This document shows positions 25,668 through 33,383 of a stretch of DNA of 47,542 bases, piece by piece (position 1 is the stretch's first letter; each line of letters starts with the position of its first letter). The notes under the pieces are model-generated. The model saw only the letters and a list, made by a program, of their open reading frames with translations, made no database searches and was not told where the DNA came from. Where the stretch lies: positions 1 through 47,542 of the forward strand of contig JBNKBG010000010.1 in NCBI GenBank assembly GCA_050287105.1, written 5' to 3'. Source of the stretch: JAPHTQ01 sp050287105. GTDB taxonomy: Bacteria > Pseudomonadota > Gammaproteobacteria > Thiohalomonadales > Thiohalomonadaceae. The translations under genes and the position numbers were made by a program.

Positions 25668-26254
25668 AACCGCTTCACCATGGTTTTCTGATCTCAGTTG
25701 TCCTGCATCTTGCAGTCGTGATCACCGTGTGGGGTAATTTCCGTCTGGCGGAAGAAAAGCCTGAACCGCTACCGCTACAATTGGCAATGTTCGCCGCAAT
25801 CAAACCGAAACCGGCGGCGTTGCCACCACCACCTCCGCCACCGAAGGCGGCTGCGCCTAAGCAGGCAAAAAAGAAAAAGATCGACGAGAAGAAAGCGGAA
25901 GATGAAGAATCGACGCCGCTGCTACCGCCCTCACTACCCAGCAACGAGACGAAGAAGGTTGAGCGCTCGGAGACCGATTACCGTAGTGCTCTGTATAGCG
26001 CCATCGAGGCGCGCAAACGTTACCCGGCCAAAGCGCGGCGCATGCACTGGCAGGGTACGGTTGAACTGGGCTTTACTGTCAATGCATCAGGTGCCATCCG
26101 TGATCTGCACGTTACCCTCAGTTCCGGCTACCCGGAGCTTGATCAAGCGGCAATGAGTCTGGTCGCCGGGCTAGATGGTTTAATGCCGTTTCCTTCTGGA
26201 TTAGCGCGTAGTGAGTGGGATTTCGTCCTGCCGATCGAATATCGGTTGGAGTGA
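25664..26254 (+). CDS. tonB: TonB energy transducer
   Basis: A 196-residue protein that carries energy from ExbB-ExbD across the periplasm to outer-membrane receptors. The N-terminal TM helix (about 7-25) contains Ser11 and His15, matching the Ser-x3-His pair needed in E. coli TonB. A Pro-rich then Lys-rich linker (about 46-75) spans the periplasm. The C-terminal domain (about 105-196) has YPAKARRMHWQGTVELGFTV and a following beta strand typical of the TonB fold that contacts the receptor TonB box. It closes the receptor-exbB-exbD-tonB series and is convergent with the next gene, with ten bases between them. A set of this kind dedicated to one receptor is common when a genome has several TonB systems. 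Confidence 0.94.
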   Translation: MKPLHHGFLISVVLHLAVVITVWGNFRLAEEKPEPLPLQLAMFAAIKPKPAALPPPPPPPKAAAPKQAKKKKIDEKKAEDEESTPLLPPSLPSNETKKVERSETDYRSALYSAIEARKRYPAKARRMHWQGTVELGFTVNASGAIRDLHVTLSSGYPELDQAAMSLVAGLDGLMPFPSGLARSEWDFVLPIEYRLE

Positions 26255-26264
26255 TAGGGGCCTG

Positions 26265-29200
26265 CTACTCCAGCACATAGTTCTCTTCGCGGAATAACCT
26301 GATGCAGAGATCGACGATGTCGGCGTCGTAAACAATTCCGCGCCCGTTTTGCAACTCCTCCAGGGACGCCTCAATACCCATAGCCGGACGGTAGGGACGG
26401 TGCGTATTCATCGCTTCGACCACATCAGCCACGGCAAGAATGCGTGCTTCTACCAGGATATCCTTGCCTTTCAGTCCATCGGGATAACCGGAACCATCCA
26501 TACGCTCATGATGCTGGCGAACGATCCTGGCGATAGGCCAGGGGAAATCGATGCTCTTCAGGATGTCGTAACTGGCAGTGACGTGGGTGCGCGCCAGGGA
26601 CATTTCGGTATCTGATAAACGCCCGGGTTTGCTAAGGATCTCTGCAGGTATGGCGATCTTGCCGATGTCGTGTATCAGGCCTGCCAGATAGATGATCTGG
26701 ATGCGCTCTTCAGGGAATCCCGCCGCGCGGGCGATAGTGGCGGCAAGCTTGGCTACCCTGCGTTGGTGACCGGCGGTGTAGGGATCGCGCAGGTCTACCG
26801 TGCTGGCCAGTGCCTGGATGGTGGATTCCATGCTTTCCTGAAGTTGGCTGACGAAATGTTCGCGGTCGATGCGCACGCGCAGCGCATGGATGCCGTAGCT
26901 CATATCGCTGGCAAGTTCCGAGAGCAGTGTGACCTCTTCACGACCAAAGCCACCCGTTCCGGTCGAATAGATGCTCAACACACCGAGCATCTCTTCCCCG
27001 TTACGTAGAGGCAGGGCGATAGCGGAATGGTAGCCGAATTCAAGTACCTCGTTTCGCCACGACTGACAGGGGTCTGCCGTGGAATTCTGTACTATCTGTA
27101 TATCACCGCTCTGTACGGCACGCACCGCAGGCCGGCATGATTGATCCGTGGCGGTAACATCGATCAACTTTGCATTTTTCAGGTAGTTTGTAACGTCATC
27201 ACCAAAATGGGCCTGTAAACGCAGCGCATCTGTGTTGTCGGTATAGCCAACCCAGGCGAGGGCAAACTCGCCTACTTCAACCACCACGCGACACATATCC
27301 TGGAGCAGGGTCTGCTCATCTTTTGCATGCACCAGAATTTCGTTACAGCGACTCAGGGTGCGCAGGAAGCGGTTGATACGCAACATCTCATGTTCGGTGC
27401 GTTTCCGTTCGGTGATGTCACGGGCGAGGGCGAGGATGTAGCCCTGTTGTTCGTAGTCGAAATAACTGGCGCTGACCTCCACCGGGTATTCAGAATGGTC
27501 GCTGGTACGGTGAATACCTTCAACGGTAAATGAACCGTGCTCCTGGATGGTGCGCCAGGTATCCGGCCACTGTTCCAGCGGAAACAGGGGATCGATATCA
27601 GGTATGGTCAGACTAAGCAGCTCTTCGCGAGGGTATTTCAGTGCGCGGCAGGCCTCATCGTTGGCATAGTTTATATGTGCCTGTTCATCGATCAGCATGG
27701 CCTCGTCATGGATCTTGTTGAGAGCAAAATTGAGCAGGGTGAGTTGCTGTTCGGCCTGTTTGCGTTCAACCCGGTTACGCAGGGCCACGATGCCAAAGGC
27801 CAGGTCACCAGCGAGTTCTTCCATCAGGCGTATTTCATCCGGTGTGATCGCATTGGTCTCAATCGAGTAGATAAGCAGTACGCCGAATACCTTCGCGTTT
27901 TCATCCTTGAGCGGTAGAGCGATGCCTGAATGATAGCCGCGCTGTAGTGCGGCACTGCGCCAGGGGGCCATGTGCTCGTCTTCGCTAAAGTCCTGCACGT
28001 AATAGAGTTCAGCGCTACGGATAGCGATGCCTGCAGGCCCCTGGCCGTGCGGGACATCTTCCGACCACGAAAGTTTGGCGTTGGCAACATAGCCGCTGTC
28101 ATTGCCGGCCCAGGCTACCGGACGTACTGTTTTTTCCGCATCCTGCTCCGCATAGCCGACCCATGCCAGGACATAGCCGGCTTCTTCACAAATGGTGTTG
28201 CAGACTTCATTAAGCAGGCTTGTTTCATCTTCGGCCCGGATCAGCGCCTGGTTGCACAGGCTGATTGCACGTAGCTCCCGATTTAACTGCTTCTGCGTCT
28301 CTTCCGCCTGTTTGCGTTCAGTGAGATCACGACCCACGGCTAGAACGCTGATGATATTCCGGTTAGGGTCATATTCCGGGACGATGACAAATTCGAGATA
28401 CAGTGTCTTGCCATAGGCGTTGTCCCAGGTGAATTCGATGTTTTGAGAAGTCCCTTCCTCCAATGCCAACCGTAGTTTATCCACATATGCATTATTGATG
28501 GGGTGGGGGACCTTGGGGATGTCGCCTACCGGTACGTTGACGACCTCCTTCCGCGACAGGCCACTGGCTTTTTCCCATGCGGGGTTGACGTATATCCGTT
28601 GCAGGTTCGTGTCGTAACGGACGATCAGGTCAGGGCTGTTCTCCAGCAAAGTACGATATTGCTGCTCCCGTATAGCGAGTGCCTGTTCCATCTGTGAGCG
28701 TTCGGTGATGTCGCTGATTGAGACGAGCACCTTGGCGAACGTTTTTTCATAGCCGGGACAGACAGAAAAGTGGATGGTTACATTTCGTCGTGTGCCACCG
28801 AGTGTTTTAACTACGGCGTCACTCGCCATTTCGGTTGCACCATTCCAGAGGCAGACCAGCTCCTTGCGGAAGGTGATGAACGATTCAGCGGTAAAGGTGC
28901 TGAGTATGCCAGCCAGCAATTCTTCCTTGCTGGATGCTTCATGCATTCTAAGTGCGGTCTGGTTGAGGTCGACAACCTTTGCCATTGTGGCGCATTGCTG
29001 GATAAATTCCGGATGCTGGTCGAAATAGGTTTCTATATCGATGACACCGCTTTTCCGTAGCTCGTCGAATTTACTCTTTACCGCAGAAAAATCTTCCTCC
29101 CATATTGCTACGGGTGAGTTTTCAAAAACCATGCGATAGCGATCTTCGCTATTTTGCATCGCCTCTTCGGCACGTTGGCGTTCGCTCAGTTCTTGCTGTA

Positions 29201-30185
29201 GTTGCGCCGTACGTTGTTTGACGAGCCGGCGTAATGTTCGTGTCCATGCCAGGAATCCCAGAAGCGCCACTGCGATCGCTCCCAGCGTTACGGCCAGCCA
29301 GGTCCAGAATACGGTGCTACTTATGCCGCGCTCGCCAACGCTAATCCAGCGGCGGGTGATTCCCTGTCGCTCATCAGGGGAAATGGCCGCAAGCCCCTTG
29401 TCCAGAATTCCACCGAGGATCGGCCAGTCGTTACGGAAGGCAAAGCGAAGTTGATAGAGCAGGCCCGCATCACCGGCGACCTTCAGGTTAAGGATGCCTG
29501 CCTGTTCAATATAATAGGAGGCGCGCGAAATCTCGACGACCATCGCATCAACCTCGCCGAGGGATACCGCCCTGAGTCCACTCAACTCATCCGGGACGGG
29601 ATGCAGATCGAGGGTGGGAAAATTGCTTTTCAGATATTCGTGTATCGCGCTACCCCTGGATACCGCCACACGCCATCCATCCATCTCTTTCAGATTTTCA
29701 CCGCCTTGCCGATCCGTACGTACAAGGATCATATTGGGCAGTTCGATGTACGGATCGGTGAAGAGGAGGTAGTGCAGGCGTTCCGGGGTCTGTTGTGCCG
29801 CGAAGATCACGTCTATCTGGCGTGCCCTGGCTGCCGCGATGACTTCGCTCCAGGTCGCATAGGGAACCAGCGTGAAATGCACCCCGAGCTTACGCTCCAG
29901 GAGGTGGATATAGTCGATGGAAAGGCCCTTGAAGCGCCCCTTTTTGGACAATACCTGAGGCGGGATCACTGTGATCCCTATGCGAATCTGACCCTCATGC
30001 TGTTCGAGCCACTGCCTTTCCACCAGGGTGAGCGATACTGACGCGGGGCTGTTGCCAGGTGGTGTTTCGCCCGCTATCGCCGGGTGTACCTGGAACAGGG
30101 TACAGGCAATGAAAGCCATGAGCCGGCACTTAATCGGCAATTTGCGATGAAATGCCCGTCGATTTATTGGCTGGAGCCACTGCAT
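26265..30185 (-). CDS. Solute-binding receptor with PAS, GAF and HD-GYP domains
   Basis: A 1306-residue one-component c-di-GMP enzyme. The ATG at 30185 is chosen over a TTG at 30239 because AAGGG lies seven bases upstream and the TTG falls in a likely promoter. Order: signal sequence ending AIA-GE; SBP_bac_3 domain about 65-285; TM about 292-318; PAS about 350-500; PAS 508-630; GAF 635-805; PAS 813-935; GAF 935-1100; HD-GYP 1108-1306 with LIHDIGK, HHERMDGSGYP and AVADVVEAM. Binding of a small solute outside the membrane would thus be linked directly to c-di-GMP hydrolysis. Near the HD motif the usual HPxxG reads HVTAS, although the metal-binding His is kept. The two GAF modules look like duplicates. 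It lacks a kinase domain. Confidence 0.93.
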   Translation of the reverse strand: MQWLQPINRRAFHRKLPIKCRLMAFIACTLFQVHPAIAGETPPGNSPASVSLTLVERQWLEQHEGQIRIGITVIPPQVLSKKGRFKGLSIDYIHLLERKLGVHFTLVPYATWSEVIAAARARQIDVIFAAQQTPERLHYLLFTDPYIELPNMILVRTDRQGGENLKEMDGWRVAVSRGSAIHEYLKSNFPTLDLHPVPDELSGLRAVSLGEVDAMVVEISRASYYIEQAGILNLKVAGDAGLLYQLRFAFRNDWPILGGILDKGLAAISPDERQGITRRWISVGERGISSTVFWTWLAVTLGAIAVALLGFLAWTRTLRRLVKQRTAQLQQELSERQRAEEAMQNSEDRYRMVFENSPVAIWEEDFSAVKSKFDELRKSGVIDIETYFDQHPEFIQQCATMAKVVDLNQTALRMHEASSKEELLAGILSTFTAESFITFRKELVCLWNGATEMASDAVVKTLGGTRRNVTIHFSVCPGYEKTFAKVLVSISDITERSQMEQALAIREQQYRTLLENSPDLIVRYDTNLQRIYVNPAWEKASGLSRKEVVNVPVGDIPKVPHPINNAYVDKLRLALEEGTSQNIEFTWDNAYGKTLYLEFVIVPEYDPNRNIISVLAVGRDLTERKQAEETQKQLNRELRAISLCNQALIRAEDETSLLNEVCNTICEEAGYVLAWVGYAEQDAEKTVRPVAWAGNDSGYVANAKLSWSEDVPHGQGPAGIAIRSAELYYVQDFSEDEHMAPWRSAALQRGYHSGIALPLKDENAKVFGVLLIYSIETNAITPDEIRLMEELAGDLAFGIVALRNRVERKQAEQQLTLLNFALNKIHDEAMLIDEQAHINYANDEACRALKYPREELLSLTIPDIDPLFPLEQWPDTWRTIQEHGSFTVEGIHRTSDHSEYPVEVSASYFDYEQQGYILALARDITERKRTEHEMLRINRFLRTLSRCNEILVHAKDEQTLLQDMCRVVVEVGEFALAWVGYTDNTDALRLQAHFGDDVTNYLKNAKLIDVTATDQSCRPAVRAVQSGDIQIVQNSTADPCQSWRNEVLEFGYHSAIALPLRNGEEMLGVLSIYSTGTGGFGREEVTLLSELASDMSYGIHALRVRIDREHFVSQLQESMESTIQALASTVDLRDPYTAGHQRRVAKLAATIARAAGFPEERIQIIYLAGLIHDIGKIAIPAEILSKPGRLSDTEMSLARTHVTASYDILKSIDFPWPIARIVRQHHERMDGSGYPDGLKGKDILVEARILAVADVVEAMNTHRPYRPAMGIEASLEELQNGRGIVYDADIVDLCIRLFREENYVLE

Positions 30186-30209
30186 CGGATAACCCTTGTA
30201 ATAGGAGGG

Positions 30210-30239
30210 ACTATCTCCCTCTCCCGTCTGTATCGTCAA
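30210..30239 (-). promoter_or_regulatory. Candidate sigma-70 promoter of the solute-binding HD-GYP gene
   Basis: On the minus strand TTGACG (30239-30234, five of six -35 bases) is followed by 18 bp and GATAGT (30215-30210, four of six -10 bases). Transcription would begin near 30203, leaving a short leader that holds the AAGGG site before the ATG at 30185. This supports that start and rules against the TTG at 30239. Confidence 0.5.
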
Positions 30240-30376
30240 AGTGTGGACTATCCTTAACTGTCTTGCGACACGAGCATTGGTGCCAATTTGACCATTCAGG
30301 TGGTTGTAAGGATATAGCCGTCACGACGACCAACAGGCAAGAGATAATTCATGTCTCGTACGTGGAGGAGAGCGTC

Positions 30377-30955
30377 ATGACTACATTGCAAGTAGGGGAT
30401 ATTGCCCCCAACTTCACTCTGCCTGACCTGAACGGCAAGCCGATCCATCTGGCCAGCTTTCGTGGCAGAAAAGTGTTGCTGGCATTTTTTCGCTACGCCA
30501 CTTGCCCCTTCTGCACCATGCGCTTTGTGCGCCTGTCGCAGGAGGCCGCCCGCTATTCCGCCCACGGGATAGAGATCATCGGCGTATTCGAATCGAGCCC
30601 TGAATACATCAAGGAGTATCTCTCCCGTCGTGGTCTGCCGTTTCCGATCATCCCGGATCCGGAAGGGGTCCTGTATGAGCTGTACGGCGTGCAACGATCC
30701 ATGCCCGGCTTGCTGTTTGGCATGTTCCGTATGCCGACCCTGCTGCGCGCACTGTTCGATCCCGATTACCGGATGGCGGTGCCAGATGGCAATGTGACAC
30801 GTATTCCTGCGGACTTTCTGCTCGGGCCGAATCAGGAGATTGTGGATGTCTACTACGGCAAGGATATTGGCGACCATATTCCATTCAAACGTATTGACGC
30901 CTTTGCCATGACGCGGCCACCCTATCATCCTCAACAGCACCTGGTGAGATCATGA
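30377..30955 (+). CDS. Peroxiredoxin-like (AhpC/TSA family) protein
   Basis: A 192-residue protein with a thioredoxin-like fold of the redoxin/AhpC-TSA group, likely to reduce peroxides or other thiol targets. The N-terminus GDIAPNFTLPDLNGKPI is typical of peroxiredoxins. The active-site region reads RYATCPFC, with Cys43 and Cys46 forming a CxxC rather than the single Cys of standard TSA proteins, as in the 'peroxiredoxin-like' subgroup. GGAGGAG six bases before 30377 fixes the start. There is no signal peptide, so it is cytoplasmic. Its stop overlaps the next gene (ATGA), a membrane-anchored thioredoxin, a plausible electron donor or partner. A weak promoter (TTGACC at 30288, 19 bp, TATAGC at 30313) may drive the cluster. 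Confidence 0.87.
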   Translation: MTTLQVGDIAPNFTLPDLNGKPIHLASFRGRKVLLAFFRYATCPFCTMRFVRLSQEAARYSAHGIEIIGVFESSPEYIKEYLSRRGLPFPIIPDPEGVLYELYGVQRSMPGLLFGMFRMPTLLRALFDPDYRMAVPDGNVTRIPADFLLGPNQEIVDVYYGKDIGDHIPFKRIDAFAMTRPPYHPQQHLVRS

Positions 30956-31341
30956 ATACAATTATCGTATCGCTCATTGTGATAGTGACAGCGCTGCTCC
31001 TGTATTGGCAATGGCGAACCGTGCAACAGGCAAAGCGTTGCGAGGGGAGGCCGGTTCCAGATACCGCGTCAGTCGATGGCGAGATCAAGGCGAATAAGCG
31101 GGTCTACTTCTTTCACGCCGCCCACTGTGGACCCTGCAAGGCCATCACCCCGTTAGTTGATTCGCTTCGTGCTGAGTATCCCCATCTGATCAAGGTGGAT
31201 GTTGCTGACAATTTGGAACTTGCTCAATCATTCGGTATCGCGGCAACGCCGAGTTTTATCGTGGTATGCGATGGCATCGTTAGTGAAGTGAAGCTTGGCG
31301 GTGTTAGCGAGTCCTGGTTGCGAGAACGATTGGCAACATAA
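30952..31341 (+). CDS. Membrane-anchored thioredoxin-family protein
   Basis: A 129-residue protein with one N-terminal hydrophobic helix (about 4-20) that anchors it in the inner membrane, followed by a thioredoxin domain. The active site is HCGPC (Cys59 and Cys62), the classical CGPC, and the cis-Pro loop is normal (ATPSFIVV). An extra Cys30 lies just after the anchor. Topology cannot be fixed with certainty: the positive residues after the helix could hold the domain in the cytoplasm, next to the peroxiredoxin-like protein encoded just upstream with a four-base overlap. It probably carries electrons for thiol-disulfide exchange. Confidence 0.88.
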   Translation: MNTIIVSLIVIVTALLLYWQWRTVQQAKRCEGRPVPDTASVDGEIKANKRVYFFHAAHCGPCKAITPLVDSLRAEYPHLIKVDVADNLELAQSFGIAATPSFIVVCDGIVSEVKLGGVSESWLRERLAT

Positions 31342-31366
31342 GTTATTTGGTGTGTAAGGAATCCGA

Positions 31367-31398
31367 TTGTTGTGCGACTAGAACGGTGAACACAACAA
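31367..31398 (+). promoter_or_regulatory. Inverted repeat upstream of the NPCA-repeat cytochrome gene
   Basis: TTGTTGTG (31367-31374) and CACAACAA (31391-31398) are perfect reverse complements separated by 16 bases. The second arm ends two bases before the Shine-Dalgarno GGAGAG (31401-31406). The pair could be an operator or an mRNA hairpin that limits access to the ribosome binding site. Confidence 0.45.
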
Positions 31399-31413
31399 AC
31401 GGAGAGATACACC

Positions 31414-32100
31414 ATGCAGCGCATACCACACAATCCGAATCAGCTTTCACTATTAACCGCCGGAAGTTTACTGACACTTGCGCTAAGCAGCGCGCCAGTA
31501 CTTGCGGCCAATCCCTGTGCCGCACGTAACCCGTGTGCACCACGTCGTAGTAATCCCTGTGCGCCGTCGAACCCTTCTACCGTTATGCACAAGGATGCCT
31601 CACTGGTTACCCGACCGAAAAATTATCGACCGTATAAAGCCAACGCAGGGGTGCTGATCGCTGAAGGTGAGAAACTCTTTCGCAACACCAAACTTTCCAC
31701 TAACGGCCTCTCCTGTAACACCTGCCATAACCAGCATGGTGCGTATCAGCAGACCTTTGCCCGGCCCTATCCACACTATGTGCAGATGGCCAAGGAGCGC
31801 TATGCCTTGAATAGCGTTCATCTGGACGAGATGGTGCAGCTGTGTATGAATGAACCGATGGCGGCGAAATCTCTGCCCTGGGATTCGAAGGAGCTGGCTG
31901 CTCTGGTTGCCTATGCCGCAACACAGCAAAAGAGCTTCAAGCCGGCAATGAAAAATCCTTGCGCAGCTAAAAACCCCTGTGCTGCGAAACCAGTGATGAA
32001 TCCCTGCGCAGTTAAAAACCCGTGCGCCGCAAAAACAGTGATGAATCCCTGTGCAGCGAAAAACCCGTGCGCGCCCAAAAATCCCTGTGCTGCACACTAA
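31414..32100 (+). CDS. Monoheme cytochrome c with flanking NPCA repeats
   Basis: A 228-residue exported protein. The signal peptide is 1-31 (VLA-ANPCA). The mature N-terminus carries three NPCA units (about 33-51). A cytochrome c domain follows with one heme site, CNTCH at 101-105, and Met/Cys-rich LCMNEPMAAKSLPW that likely supplies the axial Met; it ends in ELAALVAYAATQQ. The C-terminus (about 182-228) has seven more NPCA units in a series NPCAAK-NPCAAK with Pro/Thr-Val-Met spacers, so most Cys residues occur every six residues. These Cys are additional to the heme site and could form disulfides or bind metal; their role is not known to me. GGAGAG seven bases upstream fixes the start. Neighbouring thioredoxin-fold genes suggest a periplasmic redox context. 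Confidence 0.88.
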   Translation: MQRIPHNPNQLSLLTAGSLLTLALSSAPVLAANPCAARNPCAPRRSNPCAPSNPSTVMHKDASLVTRPKNYRPYKANAGVLIAEGEKLFRNTKLSTNGLSCNTCHNQHGAYQQTFARPYPHYVQMAKERYALNSVHLDEMVQLCMNEPMAAKSLPWDSKELAALVAYAATQQKSFKPAMKNPCAAKNPCAAKPVMNPCAVKNPCAAKTVMNPCAAKNPCAPKNPCAAH

Positions 32101-32117
32101 GTGACAGGAGGTGATTT

Positions 32118-32492
32118 ATGTGGAGTAAGTGTTTTCTTTTTTTAACTCTGCTGATCTCCGCCGCCGCGCAGGCGGTGGAGCTTCCGTTTACGACAGAGCG
32201 TTTCCATACACTGCAACAGGAGGGTAAACCTGTTTTGGTATTTATCCATGCCGACTGGTGTCCAACCTGTAAGAAGCAGGAGATCATTTTGGGTGAGATG
32301 TTACCGCGAGATGAGTTCAAACCAATCACTATGCTGAAAGTGGATTTCGATACACAGAAGGAGGTGGTGAATGGGTTCGGTGTGAAGTACCAAAGTACCC
32401 TGATCGTTTTTCGTGGGCTTGATGAGAAGGGGCGTGTTACCGCCAGTACCGATCGTGGTGAGATCGCTGCGTTGATACGAAGGGGGTTGTGA
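32118..32492 (+). CDS. Periplasmic thioredoxin-family protein
   Basis: A 124-residue protein with a signal peptide (1-19, AQA-VE) and a thioredoxin-like fold. The active site is DWCPTC (Cys48 and Cys51). At the position where thioredoxins have a cis-proline (usually xPT) the sequence reads YQSTLIVF, so the proline is replaced by Ser; this loop normally controls substrate docking and metal exclusion. A strong AGGAGGTGA lies just before the ATG. It begins 17 bases after the NPCA cytochrome, whose repeated Cys residues or heme Cys pair are possible substrates. The stop overlaps the next start (TGATG). Confidence 0.88.
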   Translation: MWSKCFLFLTLLISAAAQAVELPFTTERFHTLQQEGKPVLVFIHADWCPTCKKQEIILGEMLPRDEFKPITMLKVDFDTQKEVVNGFGVKYQSTLIVFRGLDEKGRVTASTDRGEIAALIRRGL

Positions 32493-33238
32493 TGGGAATG
32501 CCGAAGCCGATGGTAGTAACGATGCCGCCTCTCTATTCACCCGCGGTGGCAATGATCGATAGCGTTGAGCGACAGCGTATGTTGTCGGCTTCGCGGGAAA
32601 TCCGCGAATGTTATCGGGTACTGGAAAAGGCCGGATTGAATGTGGTGGGTGAAGTACTGCGCGGTCAGGGTGAGTTTATCGAACTGGAGCACTATCCCCA
32701 CGACGATGTATTCGACAACGAAAGCCATAGTCAGTACTACTACCATTCACATCGGCCGGAGGCGGGTGAGCATGGACACTTTCACACCTTCATTCGTGCA
32801 GCGGGGATGCCGGATACGGTGCGGCCAATTGACTATCCCCAGGCGAGTGAGCCGTGGCCCGAAGGTCGTGACGCGATTACGCACATTGTTGGTATCGCCA
32901 TGGATGTCTGGGGTTACCCCATCGGCCTGTTTGCTACCAATCGCTGGGTGACCGGTGAAAGCTGGTATGCAGCAGAGGATGTCATTGCCATGTCGGATCG
33001 CTTCAATGTCGATCATGCTTGGCCATCCTGGCCGGTGAATCGCTGGATAAGCGCCATGCTGCGATTATATCGACAGCACATCATGGAGTTGCTGCGTCAC
33101 CGTGACGCGGTGATCGCCGCCTGGCAGGCGGCATATCCAGAACAGGATGTGTTCGAGGATCGCCGCCTTGATGTAACCGGCTACCTGCCCATCGATGTCG
33201 ATGAGTGGAGCACGCAACTGGAGGAACTGGAGCGATGA
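32492..33238 (+). CDS. Conserved His-rich protein of unknown function
   Basis: A 248-residue protein without signal peptide or membrane segment, so probably cytoplasmic. I do not recognise it with certainty; it resembles a proteobacterial family of unknown function. The most striking part (about residues 82-100) reads YYYHSHRPEAGEHGHFHTF, with five His residues in HSH and HGHFH patterns that could bind a metal. Aromatic-rich segments follow (AMDVWGYPIGLFATNRWV, HAWPSWPVNRWI). The ATG at 32492 has AGGGGG five bases upstream; a GTG one codon earlier and an ATG two codons later are alternatives. It overlaps the stop of the periplasmic thioredoxin gene and so belongs to the same transcription unit. 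Confidence 0.78.
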   Translation: MGMPKPMVVTMPPLYSPAVAMIDSVERQRMLSASREIRECYRVLEKAGLNVVGEVLRGQGEFIELEHYPHDDVFDNESHSQYYYHSHRPEAGEHGHFHTFIRAAGMPDTVRPIDYPQASEPWPEGRDAITHIVGIAMDVWGYPIGLFATNRWVTGESWYAAEDVIAMSDRFNVDHAWPSWPVNRWISAMLRLYRQHIMELLRHRDAVIAAWQAAYPEQDVFEDRRLDVTGYLPIDVDEWSTQLEELER

Positions 33239-33383
33239 GGCGAGTCAGCAGGATCGCTACAGGGAAAAGATGGCTGGACGCTACGGTGTAAGCTGAGCCA
33301 TGTACGACACAGCGAGATTGCATTCCCCGCCTGTTACACTGAAACTCAGGAGCATTACTTTGCATCGGCAAGCGGGAAATAGA

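Noticed and set aside
30152..30376. N-terminal extension of the peroxiredoxin-like gene
   Set aside because: The region overlaps the divergent receptor start and promoter, while GGAGGAG before the ATG at 30377 gives a standard family N-terminus.
31936..32097. CRISPR-like direct repeats
   Set aside because: The repeated DNA at the end of the cytochrome gene is short, in frame and codes for NPCAAK units, with no spacer structure.
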